Assembly: GCA_023627715.1 (NCBI GenBank)
Contig: JAMAHW010000034.1
Coordinates: 124,001-188,000, forward strand
Source of the DNA: Periconia sp. R9002
Taxonomy: Eukaryota; Ascomycota; Dothideomycetes; Pleosporales; Periconiaceae
Reading direction: 5' to 3'
Length of the DNA: 64,000 bases
Part shown: positions 47,985-58,917 of the stretch, one piece after another
How positions within the stretch are numbered: position 1 is the first letter of the stretch
Layout: each line of letters opens with the position of its first letter
Position numbers and translations under genes: made by a program
Notes under the pieces: generated by a model
Seen by the model: the letters and a program-made list of their open reading frames with translations, nothing else
What the model was told of the DNA's origin: nothing
Database searches by the model: none

Positions 47985-50241
47985 TTAATAGTTGATAGCC
48001 CCCCTCAAAGCCGCAGCCAACCTCTGATATTCCTTCAACAGCTCATCGACTTCCCTGACCTTCATATCCTGCGCATCCCTCGCATCTAAGAACTTCTTCA
48101 GCGGCGGCGCCGTCTTCTTCAATGTTTCGAGCGCCGCTACGGCCCTAACACCCTTCTCGTCTGTCGTCGTCTGGGGGTGTGGGACTTCTCCCGACGGCGA
48201 GCGTTGTGTGGGCAGAGACGGAAGTTGTTTGTTTTGTTCGAGGGTCGAGGGTGCCACTGGGGGTGTGGGGTTCGTGGTTGGTGCGCGGCCGAAGCGCGGG
48301 AGGACGTTCATGCTTGCGAAGCGGTTCAGGGGGTTGATGCTGTTGCCGATGTTGAGGATGGAATCCACTGCTGACGTGTTGGTGTTGGTGCTGGGATTGT
48401 TGGTTGGGGCAGATATTGGCTCCGTTTTGGCGGTGCTGAGAGTTGGTTTGACGTCGTTGGGGGACGCGTTAAAGGGGGCGCGTCTGCCGCTGTTGCTGCC
48501 GCCGGAATGGGTTGAGTCCGCACTACGGTCTCGGATGGGTCGGCGGCCAGCGAAGAGATCTGTCATTTTTGCGCCTAGATCACGGTCATCTCTGCGATCG
48601 TCGCCCATGAGCGAGCTGGCGGCGCTGAGGCTGGCGTTATCGTCATCGTGGTAGAGTTTGGAGGGTGAGGTTACGAGTTGTCTTGCTTCTTCGAGGGTTT
48701 TCGGTAGGGCGGGATGGTCGACGGGGCTGTTAGGGTCATTCTCTTTCATCCTGCCAAAGAGAAATTTAAAGCTGTTGTCTAGCGTGTTGTTGATTCGCCC
48801 GAGGGCCTGATCGGCAGAGTCCATGATGGATTCGCGGACTGCATCTGAGGCAGCTTCAATACGATTTGTTTGCGTGGTGATGAGATTGCTGAGGCGACGG
48901 TTTGCTTTAGTGGTGGGGCTGGGCGGTGCAATGGAAGAACTCTTGAGCGATGCGCCTTGAGCGAGATCAGGGGCATCAGCGAGGCCCAACGCCATGGGTC
49001 TGACCTCTGACCTTGGAGTTGTTGGACGAGAATTCGATTTGTGTATTGAACCTTCTTCGAAGGAAGACAGATCCACGGTTTCCAAGAAGGATATCGCCGC
49101 CTCCAAGTTGACCAAACAATATGCGGTCTCACCATCCACGCGACTGGAACCCCTAAATCGCTGGACGAACTTTAGATGGGAAATCACATTGAGGCTTTCA
49201 GGGGGCATCGTGATCAGGGTGTAAATCAGTGTAGGTAGAATTTCGTCTGCGGACGACGAAGCGGGGAAGATCTTGGAAAGGGCATCTACAATGGATTTGT
49301 GGGCTGTGGTCAAGTGCTGAAGTTTCCCAAGTGGATAGTTGATGTCGTTCATTCTCAAGAGATCATCACGCGCCGAGGACAGGTAGCCACGTACATCTCC
49401 TTCGCGCTCTTTGGTCTTGGTCCGCTCCTCCTCGGACATGGTTTCTCCAGTGTTAAGAAGTTCTGTCAAACCTATGCCGACCAGAGAGAAAGCGGCCGTG
49501 CGTGACCGTAACTTGTGGTCTCTTTCTTCGTCATCTGTGCTCCTGTGTCGCCATATACGGTCATAGACCTTTTCGCACACGGCTCGCTCGACGGCTTCTT
49601 CAAGTGCAGCGCGTTTGACCTCGAGGTCTCTTCTTGCCTTCTTCCTGTCCGACATCTCACTCACACTAAGCATCTGCTGCTCCGCACCATCTCCGCTATT
49701 GGATCGGATGGAACCTTGACGACTGGAAGTAGTCTTTTTGAAGGAATCGCTTGTAAGGCGAGCGGATAGGGTTGCTATGTGTGTGTTGATCTTGGCGGAG
49801 GCGCGGGTGTAGAAGTCTTGGAATAGATCGGAAAGGGCATCGGCGGTAAGGGGGTTCGGATGTACTTTGGCGGAGAGAGATTCGAGAAATCTAACAATTC
49901 ATCAATCCAAATCCGTGATCGCATAATCTCATAACGAACCTCTCTGTCAAACTACGAATCTCGATTGGAAGCTCTTCGAATCGGTCAGGCACGCCGAATT
50001 CTGAGCGGGCACCGTCATCATCCTCGCCCTTGTTTGCAAACACGTCTCCATCGGCCTTTTCATCTTCTTCTTGAGGTGTCAGGGATATTTTGAGGGGATT
50101 GAGAGGATCGAGGGCGGGCATTGGAGGCCCTTGAAGGGTGCTCGCTCTGCTGCGGGATGTGGCATCCGGGGCGTGTTGTTTGCTAGACTCAAGACGGGTA
50201 AAGGACTTTGAAGGGTGGAGGTTCTGGGGACGTTCAGCCAT
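47985..50241 (-). CDS. VPS9-domain guanine nucleotide exchange factor
   Basis: Two exons on the minus strand, 50241-49940 and 49890-47985, give 735 residues; the donor GTTCGT is weaker than usual but required to join LTERF to LESLSAKVHP in frame. The N-terminal 90 residues are disordered. A helical bundle with FQDFYTRASAKI and KVYDRIWRHR leads into the VPS9 domain at about residues 290-375: SADEILPTLIYTLITMPPES, then LKFVQRFRG and AYCLVNLEAAISFLE, which contain the Asp and Tyr positions typical of Rab5-type GEFs. The C-terminal half is Ser/Thr/Pro-rich and ends in a short coiled coil (VREVDELLKEYQRLAAAL). Such proteins (Vps9, Muk1) activate Vps21/Rab5 on endosomes. It resembles Muk1-type more than Vps9 because I see no CUE domain. 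Divergent from atg15. Confidence 0.88.
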
Positions 50242-50918
50242 GGTAGGGTAGAGAATGGGGATCGACGAGTGGACAGGTATGGTCGCGTGCGGACATGGGA
50301 ATCTCTAGAGAAGGACGATAGCAGCAGTTGGCGAGCTCGAGCCTCATGCGGATGATGGTACAGCAGACCCACTTAGGCGAACAGCTATGGAACGTGGAGT
50401 CGTCTCGTCTGGAGCGAAGTGAAAGGCACTGCGGTTTGAGTTGGAGCAGCAGCAACTACATGTGTGTAGTAATTGTAGAGTAGTAAATATAGTCTGCGGT
50501 TGAAACCGTCTGACGAGTGAGACTCTTGATTGAATAGGGTACACGGTATATGTAGAGACAGAAAGGGAGTCCAGTCTGCCATGTGAGATAGGTACCGTTA
50601 GGGACATTGCCATATCGAAGCCTAGTGCTAGACCAGGATAGGCAAGGCGTTAAGCGTCATCCATGTGCCCTGGATGCACGTGCGCGGGCGGATCCCGTGA
50701 ACACCTGGGCAGTCGTCATGCCCGTTCATCCCACCTCTCTATTCGTCTAAACATCTATGTAGTTACCTACCTATAAGACTATTCTTAATAACAACTACAC
50801 ATTTGGACACGCGCAGTTGATAGTTACATTCCATACGTGATGAAGTAGACTTGCTGCCTCATTTCCTTTTTCCATTTCTATTCAACACTTCCCATCCCAT
50901 CCTGATTCAAACACCAAG
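50242..50918. promoter_or_regulatory. Bidirectional VPS9-gene/atg15 promoter region
   Basis: 677 bp separate the divergent start codons. Two genes of the endosome/vacuole system therefore share one regulatory region. TACCTACC-like runs occur near 50761-50772. No specific factor site was recognised. Confidence 0.5.
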
Positions 50919-52892
50919 ATGCGCTCGAGACGGACGTGCAACTCACCCGCCCGCGTTACGGCTTCGTCTATCCTCCTGTCTCTCCTAGCAGTGTCGAGTG
51001 CTTGGGAACTGCCCATACTCCCACCTCCTTCGCTATCGCCGAATCCTCGCGATGACACCGTCAAGCATTTCTCTCTTCGTCACATATTCCACCATGGAGC
51101 ATACGAATACCCCGAACTGCATAGACGCCTCGATGTTCCTCCCCACGCCACCGTATGGATGCAAGAAGGGGACGACGGGGACAGCCACGCAGAACGTCTA
51201 CCTGTTCCATATTTGCGTGCAAGATCTGAGCCGATGCAGATTCAACGGCTGGTAGACAGGAGCAGACCTACAATAGACGGTATATTGGAATGGGGAAGGA
51301 AGACGGGGAGGGCCGTCCAACTACATGCAGACGACTGGACGACCGATCAACTGCCAGGACCCAATGTCTCTGACAAAGAGACTGTCCTGAGCTTTGCGCG
51401 CATGACCGCCAACGCCTACATACTGGAGCCCAACACGGGCGAGTGGGAAGATGTGGGTGGCGGCTTCAACTATACCGAGGATTTCGGGTGGGAGAAGGAT
51501 GGCCTCCGCGGTCACATCTTCGCCGACACAACGAACTCTACAGTGGTGATAGGGCTCAAAGGTACTTCCCCGGCCCTCTTCGACGGCTCGGAAACCACTA
51601 CCAACGATAAGATCAACGACAACCTATTCTTCAGTTGCTGTTGTGGGCAAGGCGGACAATATTTGTGGAGGCAAGTGTGCGATTGCCAGACCTCGGTCTA
51701 CACATGCAATTCGACTTGCTTGACCAGCGCCTTGAAAGCGAAGAATCGTTATTACTATGCTGCGCAAAATCTCTACCACAATGTCAGCGCGCTGTACCCA
51801 GACGCCGAGGTGTGGATGGCCGGGCATTCGCTAGGTGGCGCAGTATCCTCCTTTATCAGTTTGACCTACGGCCACCCAACCGTTACCTTCGAAGCTGTTC
51901 CAGACGCCATGCCTGCAGCTCGCCTTGCCCTTCCAGTACCGCCGGGACACCAGGTTGGATCCATGCAGAAGCGCGACATGACTGGCGGCTACCACTTTGG
52001 CCACACCGCGGACCCCATCTATATGGGATCATGTAACCAGGCCAGTAGTGTATGTACACTGGGTGGCTATGCCCTCGAGAGTACGTGCCACACGGGTAAA
52101 AAGTGTGTGTACGACACGGTCAAGGACTTTGGGTGGCGCGTTGGCATCGGCACGCACAAGATCGTCAGCGTCATTAAGGAGGTGCTTGAACAATATGACG
52201 CCCCGGCCTCGTGTGAAGCGTATGTAAACTGTACCGACTGCTACCCTTGGGAGTTCTTCGAAAGCAACGGCACCGAGCCTTCTTCTTCAACCACCACTAC
52301 TACCTCGAACAAGCACACCTCCACGTCCACGTCTACAACTCGCACCGAAACGTGTAAGACGCCTGGTTGGTTTGGCTGTCTAGACGAAACAACGACAACG
52401 ACAAAGGCCACCAGCACATCATCTTCTTCTTCGTCGTCGTCCTCCACCTCCACCTGCAAAACCCCAGGCTGGTTCGGCTGCCTTGATGACGACGACACCA
52501 CCTCCACTACTCACACAACTTCAACCTTCAAACATCAAACCACGCCCTCCCCTGCCCCTGTCCTGTCCACCACAGCCTCTACATCGTACTCCCCCACGCA
52601 CACCAAGACCAAATCCAAAGAAACGGAGTGCAAGCGCTACGGGTGGTTCGGCGGCTGTCTAGATCCCACTTTCCCTCCTTCGTCGTCTGCATCTGCTACA
52701 TCGTCTCCGGCGCCCACGACGCGGAGTCATCATAAGCACAAGGGTCCTCAACCAACGACGTCGACATCGTGTACGCATGAGGCGTTTTTTGGCCTGATTT
52801 GCTTGGATGATCCTTCGGATACGGAGACAAAAACGAGGACGAGGACGAAGACAAAAGGAGCGTGGCGAGAGGGAGAGAACATGGAGATGTAG
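50919..52892 (+). CDS. atg15: Atg15-type autophagic vacuolar lipase
   Basis: Single exon, 657 residues. A basic N-terminus and a hydrophobic segment ([20 protein letters not shown], about 15-34) form a signal anchor, as in yeast Atg15. The class 3 lipase core has the nucleophile motif AGHSLGG with Ser304, the Asp of [10 protein letters not shown] (365) and the His of [11 protein letters not shown] (413), plus the Cys-rich [21 protein letters not shown] and [10 protein letters not shown] sections typical of Atg15. It degrades membranes of autophagic and multivesicular bodies inside the vacuole. After residue 455 comes an unusual Ser/Thr-rich tail with four short modules: [11 protein letters not shown] twice (479-489, 513-523), [12 protein letters not shown] (571-582) and [13 protein letters not shown] (618-630). 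The core usually reads EAPGD after the nucleophile strand; here it reads EAVPD. It shares its promoter region with a Rab5-type exchange factor gene. Confidence 0.92.
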   Translation: MRSRRTCNSPARVTASSILLSLLAVSSAWELPILPPPSLSPNPRDDTVKHFSLRHIFHHGAYEYPELHRRLDVPPHATVWMQEGDDGDSHAERLPVPYLRARSEPMQIQRLVDRSRPTIDGILEWGRKTGRAVQLHADDWTTDQLPGPNVSDKETVLSFARMTANAYILEPNTGEWEDVGGGFNYTEDFGWEKDGLRGHIFADTTNSTVVIGLKGTSPALFDGSETTTNDKINDNLFFSCCCGQGGQYLWRQVCDCQTSVYTCNSTCLTSALKAKNRYYYAAQNLYHNVSALYPDAEVWMAGHSLGGAVSSFISLTYGHPTVTFEAVPDAMPAARLALPVPPGHQVGSMQKRDMTGGYHFGHTADPIYMGSCNQASSVCTLGGYALESTCHTGKKCVYDTVKDFGWRVGIGTHKIVSVIKEVLEQYDAPASCEAYVNCTDCYPWEFFESNGTEPSSSTTTTTSNKHTSTSTSTTRTETCKTPGWFGCLDETTTTTKATSTSSSSSSSSSTSTCKTPGWFGCLDDDDTTSTTHTTSTFKHQTTPSPAPVLSTTASTSYSPTHTKTKSKETECKRYGWFGGCLDPTFPPSSSASATSSPAPTTRSHHKHKGPQPTTSTSCTHEAFFGLICLDDPSDTETKTRTRTKTKGAWREGENMEM

Positions 52893-53320
52893 ACGGCGGT
52901 GTTTTCGGGTACATATATAGTCGTTTTGTTAATCAAGTTGAACTCTTTAAGAATCTTTTTACTAATATGAGTTTAATGAGGGTAGGCTGGTGGATCGCGG
53001 AATAGGTCTGCTTGTTTGTTTCCTCTCTATGTATCACTTGACAAAATGATGGAGGTCAATACTTTGCAAGCCTTTGTTCATCGTTTATTCTTCTACAATT
53101 TGATTCTACTGCTAAAGGTTTATAGTACAAACTATCTACTAAGTAGGTATGCATATTTGAAGAAGGGATGAAATCCAGTCAAAAACAATGGTTATTCTCC
53201 TCGCTTACCTTGGCGTAATGATTGGATATTGCAGAACCCCCTCACACCGCTCTTCAAGGTGCACCATCCGCCCTCATAACCCACCCAGAACAACAAAAAC
53301 ATTCCTCGATAGGTTCAGAA
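52893..53320. other. Intergenic, atg15 to tRNA
   Basis: atg15 trailer and spacer. No gene seen. Confidence 0.5.
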
Positions 53321-53340
53321 TGCAAAAAATGCAAAAAATG
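53321..53340 (-). terminator. Pol III terminator of tRNA-Pro
   Basis: Directly downstream of the tRNA 3' end on the minus strand lie two runs of six T (53338-53333 and 53329-53324), a strong RNA polymerase III stop. Confidence 0.85.
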
Positions 53341-53433
53341 GGTCTTGCCGCGACTCGAACGCGGGGCCTCTCGCAAGTTATGCTCAGGAACTGGGCGCCC
53401 TAAGCGAGAATCATACCACTAGACCACAAGACC
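53341..53433 (-). tRNA. tRNA-Pro (AGG) with 22-nt intron
   Basis: Read on the minus strand, the first and last seven bases, GGTCTTG and CAAGACC, pair perfectly. The D arm includes GGTCTAGTGGTATGA (A box), and the T arm is CCGCG-TTCGAGT-CGCGG (B box). The anticodon stem CTCGC/GCGAG encloses TTAGGG...T, giving anticodon AGG at 53401-53399. A 22-nt intron (53397-53376) sits one base 3' of the anticodon, the canonical eukaryotic position. The mature RNA has 71 bases before CCA addition, and A34 should be edited to inosine. Confidence 0.96.
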
Positions 53434-53853
53434 GTGGTTTCTGATTGGTTGTGCATTGTTAGTGAAGACATTCTTATGTAGCAAGCAATTTGTGAAAGCT
53501 CGTTGTTGTAAGGATTGGTGTTTAGGAAAACTTCGAATTTTGGAATTGGGAATGTGGAGTTCAATTGTGGAGTTCCCTGGTTCGAATTTTTCGACCTTGA
53601 GGGTTACAGCACAGACCATATTTTTAATTAATGTAGTTAGGCTTCTGTCTTACACGGCTAGAACATTACTCTGTTCAGTTGTATTTCGAACGTTGAAGAG
53701 ATCCACCTGCACTAACCCAATCTAGAGCAGCCTAGCGTCTTCTGAATGTTGGTAAACAAACAACTCTGCCTTAGCGACCACACTCACATTACGACGGAAA
53801 CTTCCAATTGCCATTTTTCTGGACACAACCCGCCCAGTAAACTCACATACACA
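53434..53853. other. Intergenic, tRNA to coiled-coil gene
   Basis: Upstream flank of the tRNA and promoter/leader of the next gene. No further RNA gene; a GGTTCGAAT string at about 53579 is not within a cloverleaf. Confidence 0.5.
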
Positions 53854-56497
53854 ATGGCGGAGCCTATGACCGAGCTCTCTCCGGAGAAGCTGAATTCTGC
53901 AGCTCCCAACACCGATATTTTTACCGACGATGCAGACCTTACCTCCTGGCATGACCCTCCCTCTTCTCCATTCGTGGAGCATGTCGAGCACAACGACCAG
54001 GAGAACATAGCGCCCACACCAGTCAAGCCGTTGATGGACTTGGAGAATGATGTTCCACAGTCAGCTTTCAAAATATCACCAGGCAAGAAAGTGATACCCT
54101 TGCAGGAGCAGAGCCCAATGAAGTCGCCTGCGAAGAACCTCCTCGACGATTTTGAGCGGGAGGCATTGAACTCGGAGCGCGCGAGCCCTAAGAAGAATGC
54201 GAGCCCGGCGAAACAAATTGTGCTAGAGATGGAAGGGGAGAGGCCTGGGTCTGCAATGAGCAGTCGGTCGCGCAGAAGTTCGCCTTCAAAGTCGTCACGG
54301 TCGTCGTTTCTGGACACAGCAGCAGAGATCACTCCTGCGTCCTCAAAATCGCTCGCCTCACCCTTGAAAGAGAACGGCCTGCGCGACAATGAGGGGTTGA
54401 CGGTTGCCATGCGCATCATGGACGAGACACGTACCGAGACTCATGAGCGATCAACCTCACACACTATTAGTAAAGGGATATTGGATATTGAAGACACAGG
54501 CATTGAAGATATCACAGAATGGCATGGCGATGGGCCTGAAATGTCAAGTTTGGACATAGACGACACGTGCTTCAGCAACTTCTCTGAGATGCCCGGTGTT
54601 GATTTGACTAAGTTTGCTATGCTGCGCAACAGTCCTACCAAGAACGGAGCTCCCGATCAGGTATGTGTTTTTGCATTTACGTCCAATTTCCTTTCACTAA
54701 TCACAGCTTTAGACACCTCGCGCTCGTGCGCAAATGACACCTTCAACCGTCCGTCGCACTCAACGTACACCGTCTCCAACACCTCGGCGGTCACGCAAAG
54801 AGGGCGACACCACTAACCTTCTTCTGGACTTCACTGCACAATTCGAAGCGTTCTCGACCTCACGGCGCATGTCTCCGTCCCATAACCGCCAATCACCACC
54901 TAGGTCAACCACAGAGCCAAATCTTCGTGCATTCTACGATGGCCAACGTTCTCCTACCAAAGGAGGAGGTTCCAATGTCCCTGCCACGCCTCGCCAAAAC
55001 CGAGCCGTGTTGAATCTGCTAGATTTTGAACTCCCTCCTGCGCCTACACCCCGCTCTATCCCCACAGTGACGATTCGCGAATTGGAGAGTCTGAAGTCAA
55101 ACTTCCAATCGCAGATCTCCTCACTTACTGCAAGTCTTTCTGGTAAAGAGGCGCAGGTGGAGAGTCTAGTTAAGGCGATTTCTGACGCAGAGCGTCGGGT
55201 CGGCGAAGCGCAAGAATCAGTGCGTGATGAGCGTTCTGCTAGAGAGCACGCAGAAGCGCAGATGGAGGACTGGAAGAAGAAGGGCGAGGAGGTGCAGACC
55301 CTGCTTAAGGACGTGCAATCTGAACTTGCACGTAACGACGCAGAACGAGAGCAACTTCTTGCCCGGCTCGCCGAGGCTGAGAAGCGCAGCGAAGAAGCGG
55401 ATCAGCGTGCTTCGGACCTCGAAACACGCCTGATCGAAGCTGAGAGCAAGAATGTAGACATGACGACATTCATCAACCCAGACGAAGACGTCGACAACAA
55501 AAAGATCTACTCGGAGCTCGAGTGCCAGACCGCCATCGCAGAGAAGGTCAACGAAGTCGCCCGCGATCTGCACACAGCGTACAAGGCCAAGCACGAGAAG
55601 AAGATCAAAGCCCTCAAAGAGAGCTACCAACGCAAAGCCGACGAGCGCTGCAAAGAGCTCCGCCTGCAAATCATCCGCCTAGAGCGCAAAGTCGACGAAG
55701 CAGAGAAGAAGCAAGACACCTTCAGCAAAGTCGTTCCCGAAGCGCAGCTTTCCACCACCACGTCTCCAGACGCCATAGAAGGTACCTGTGACTTCTGCAA
55801 CCGACCCCCCATCAGCACCACCTCCCTCCCCTCAGACCTCAAACTCCTCGAAACCCACAAAGCAACCATCGAATCCCTCAAAGCCAAGCTCGCGGGCCTG
55901 GAATCCGAACTCGCCTCCCTCCGCAGCACCAACGAGTCGCTCACGGTGGACCTCGAGGCCGAGCGCGTCGAAAAGGGCGAGCTAGTCGCTGCCGCCGAGC
56001 AGATGCTCGCCATGTGCGGCGAGAAGATGGAGGAAATGCAACAGGAGGAGTTTAGAAAATCCCAGGGTCCTCCTGCGCCTCCCCCATCCTCCTCTTCCAC
56101 CACGACCACCACCTCCTCCACCGCGGGAGCAGGAGCTGGAGCAGCGCTAAAACGTTCCACCTCATCCTCCTCCTCATCCCACCCCACCAAACCCGCAACC
56201 GACATGCGCAGCACGGGCTTCCTCGCCGGCGGCGGCCCATCACGACCCGGCTCGGCCCTCGCGTCCGCGAGACCCGGCAGCGCCTTTGGCGAGCGCTCGT
56301 TGTCGTCGTCGTCCAACAACACCAACGGCAGCGGAAGCGGTATTGCTAAACCCAGCGGTCTCCGCGCCCCTGGTTCGAGCGGCGGGTTTGGCTTCGGCGG
56401 GAGCGCGAGCGGTCATGGACGCACGACGAGCTCAAGTAGTTTGACCGGTGCGGGGAAGAGTCGCATTTTGAGCAATATTGAGCGCATGGGTGGGTAG
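53854..56497 (+). CDS. Coiled-coil mitotic protein, probably fungal TACC-like
   Basis: Two exons, 53854-54660 and 54713-56497, give 863 residues; donor GTATGT, acceptor GCTTTAG, phase 0. The N-terminal 390 residues are disordered with many proline-directed, CDK-like sites (SPTK, SPKK, TPRR, SPMK) and a DNQEN-like acidic motif. A long coiled coil spans about 390-610. Its last part, about 535-600 (KKIYSELECQTAIAEKVNEV, then LHTAYKAKHEKKIKALKESY and RLERKVDEAE), resembles the fungal TACC domain found in Alp7-type proteins that bring the TOG protein to spindle poles and kinetochores. A CDFCNRPP pair follows, then a second coiled coil and a Ser/Gly-rich tail. The TACC call rests on my memory of the family pattern; another spindle or septation coiled-coil protein is possible. 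Sense strand becomes G-rich from about 56390. Confidence 0.7.
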
Positions 56498-57705
56498 GTA
56501 GGTTAGATGGTTATGTTAATGTTGGATGTTGGGGTGGGGGTTTGGGAATGTTTGTTTATTATTTTGTTGTTGGGTTCTTCTTTTGGGTAAATATGTGTTG
56601 CTTATGGGAGTTGAACGACATGGTTATGAATTTTTACTTTTCATGTTGCACCTGGTCTGGGGACTGTCTTTTCTTCTGCTCGTATTTTGTTTGGATTGTT
56701 TTGTGTTGTTTGTTTATGTATGTGTGATTTGCGTTTTTTTGAAAAAATTTTGGGGTTTGTTTGGGTCCTTAGATGTGGATGGGTGCCTATCTAGGTACCT
56801 ACTTGCATATGTATGTATGGACTGCTTGGTTGTTGTGTGTGTTACATATGTACATGTACATGTAGTCAAGACACACGTGGCTGGACTGTGGAGACAATAT
56901 ACTAATTGGTCGTTTCGTATGAGGGGGGAGGACATACCCATCCATCCATTATTCGTCACGATCACGTTGTTGCTCTACAAGAGTCACCTCACACGCAAAA
57001 TCCCATCAACCTTTTTCTGAATTTTCCATTTCATTTCTCTGCCATTGTTATGTATGCACTATAACAAAAAAGAGGAAAGCCTCCTTATTTCCAGCTCCAG
57101 GTATTCTCACGCATCCCCTTCCCTGTTCCAGCTAAGCTATACACGGCTAGTACAATGTATCCGCCGAGGTCAGCTTCCCCATACCCCACGAATTTGTTGA
57201 AGAGCCCCTATCCAGCACGAACGTGGCACCTTGCCCCCCGGCCAAACAAAAAAAAGAGAAGACAACGACGCATAGCAAGCAGCTATACATCCGCTGCGTC
57301 GATCAACCGAGTGCATGAGTTTGAGAAGAGAGAAAGTGAGAGGAGGTAATAGGGTAGAAGAAGAAAAAAGAAAAGTAGGAAAAGGGGTATCATGACATAT
57401 GAGATTCGTGAAAGGTTTTTCTTTTCCTTTTTTCCCATGCCTGTGTCCGTTTTTGGATTCCCGAATTTGCCCCGTTGGTGATGTGATGACGATTGTGGAA
57501 ACGCCCTTGTAAAACGCCTGGTTGTTGATATGTGATGATAAAAGAAAACGCCGTGGTGTTTTTGTCCAATTGATGGTCATGAAGATAGTTTAGGAACGTT
57601 ATTGAAAACGCTCTTGTAACGCTGTTATGGATGGATATGACGAGGGCGATGATGATGGTCATATTGAAAACGCCGCGATGCGCGATGGGGTGAAGACGGT
57701 AACGG
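56498..57705. other. Convergent intergenic region, no gene
   Basis: About 1.2 kb between two convergent genes. The first 350 bases are strikingly G/T-rich on plus and open in one frame, an effect of the base skew downstream of the coiled-coil gene. ACATGTACATGTA palindromic runs occur near 56849. No gene supported. Confidence 0.5.
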
Positions 57706-58917
57706 TTAGTATCCGAATTCGATAAAGCTTCCCTCCTCGTCGTCATCTTCGTCTTCGGGGTCTTCGTCCGATTCAACTTCTTCACCTTCTGAATCCAAGT
57801 CGGAGTTAATGTCGCTCTCTGCGTCACTGTCATCACTCTCCTCGTCTTGTTTTCTGTCCTTGGTCGCTGCCTGGACTCCCTGAGCGCGTGCATCAACACT
57901 GGTTTCATCGCCTGTGTTGTCGATCGTCTCTTCGAAGGGTATCTCGGCGCAGTCCAAGCGGATCGGTAGACGAGTAGCCGTACCTTCCGTCTCTGTATCC
58001 AAGGAATCGCTATCATCGTCCTCAAAATCTTCGTCGAAGGACTGTGTCGCAGAGGAGGAGGAAAGGGCGATGTCGTATTTGCCGCCAGGTTCGTAGCGGG
58101 GTGACTTGCGCCAAAAGTAATGCTGGTCTCGACCTCGCTCGAAATTCGTATTTTCGGCGAAGGAAACGCTTTTCTTTTTCTGCTTCTCCTGCGGAACTTT
58201 GCATAATGATGAGGTAGAGGAGGACTTAGGGGAGGAGAGATATGACGACTTGGAGCGCGAAGTGTCGGAAGTAGAACCTTCGATGCCGGTCCAGTACATG
58301 CGCAATGCCTCCTGTGCGGTCTTGATATTATCATCGCCTTCGCTATTCGGGTTGGGGTTTGTTTGGTCCCAGGCTTCCTCCACCACAACAAGTTGCTCAA
58401 TGTCTGCGATAGCGTGGATAACTGCGATCTTTCCAGCATAGAAAGCTTCGAGAATGGGGTTACTGGGCGGCGCAGCTTCCCACCGCTGCTCTATGTAGCC
58501 ACCCGCCTTCTTAAGGGCTTGCATAAGAATGTTCATGTAGGTGGTGTGCATATCCACTATACAGACGGGACAGCGCTCCACAGTCTCGCGGGGCCCCTCG
58601 TACCATTGCGTCTGGTGCAATACATGGCCGCAGGTTGCGCTTGTGTTTTTACCTTGGTTGGTGCATTGCGCCTCGCAGTGGATAGAAGAAATGAGGTCGC
58701 TAAGCGGGGTGTCGGAGAAGTAGCCTGAGTCATTCTTCTGGCACCACGACTGGAATGCCGCATACTGTTCAGCGGTAGGGAGAGTGCCATAGGCCTGTGG
58801 GCGCAAACTGTTATTTTGAGCCTGGAAGCGGCGATATTGCTTTTGCTCGCGCGAGCCGAGTATGAGACTGGCGGGCAGGGTGCCGCTGGTGGGCGCGGCT
58901 GAGCGGAGACGCGACAT
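57706..58917 (-). CDS. Acidic-tailed conserved fungal protein of unknown function
   Basis: Single exon, 403 residues, ATG at 58917. I do not recognise a named family. The N-terminal half is folded-looking and contains a Cys/His set that could bind zinc: HCEAQC, then CGHVLHQTQWYEGP and ERCPVC, reminiscent of a loose RING-like spacing, followed by a helix with NILMQALKKAGGYIEQRW. A KKSVSFAENTNFERGRDQ block and FWRKSPRYEPGGKY segment look conserved. The last 100 residues are extremely acidic (Asp/Glu/Ser repeats), as in histone- or ribosome-assembly-related proteins. It ends SFIEFGY. A second frame is open across much of the 3' half but is judged a shadow. Confidence 0.65.
   Translation of the reverse strand: MSRLRSAAPTSGTLPASLILGSREQKQYRRFQAQNNSLRPQAYGTLPTAEQYAAFQSWCQKNDSGYFSDTPLSDLISSIHCEAQCTNQGKNTSATCGHVLHQTQWYEGPRETVERCPVCIVDMHTTYMNILMQALKKAGGYIEQRWEAAPPSNPILEAFYAGKIAVIHAIADIEQLVVVEEAWDQTNPNPNSEGDDNIKTAQEALRMYWTGIEGSTSDTSRSKSSYLSSPKSSSTSSLCKVPQEKQKKKSVSFAENTNFERGRDQHYFWRKSPRYEPGGKYDIALSSSSATQSFDEDFEDDDSDSLDTETEGTATRLPIRLDCAEIPFEETIDNTGDETSVDARAQGVQAATKDRKQDEESDDSDAESDINSDLDSEGEEVESDEDPEDEDDDEEGSFIEFGY

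Noticed and set aside
53560..53620. GGTTCGAAT string resembling a tRNA B box
   Set aside because: No pairing acceptor stem, D arm or A box surrounds it; only the Pro tRNA at 53341-53433 folds properly.
56526..57020. 164-codon plus-strand frame rich in Val, Leu, Cys and Phe
   Set aside because: Results from G/T-rich DNA downstream of the coiled-coil gene; no membrane-protein logic and no homologue recognised.
57390..58439. 349-codon minus-strand frame overlapping the acidic-tailed gene
   Set aside because: It lies in another frame of the same strand, has basic low-complexity content and no family pattern. The 403-residue frame has a proper ATG and conserved-looking segments, so this is a shadow.
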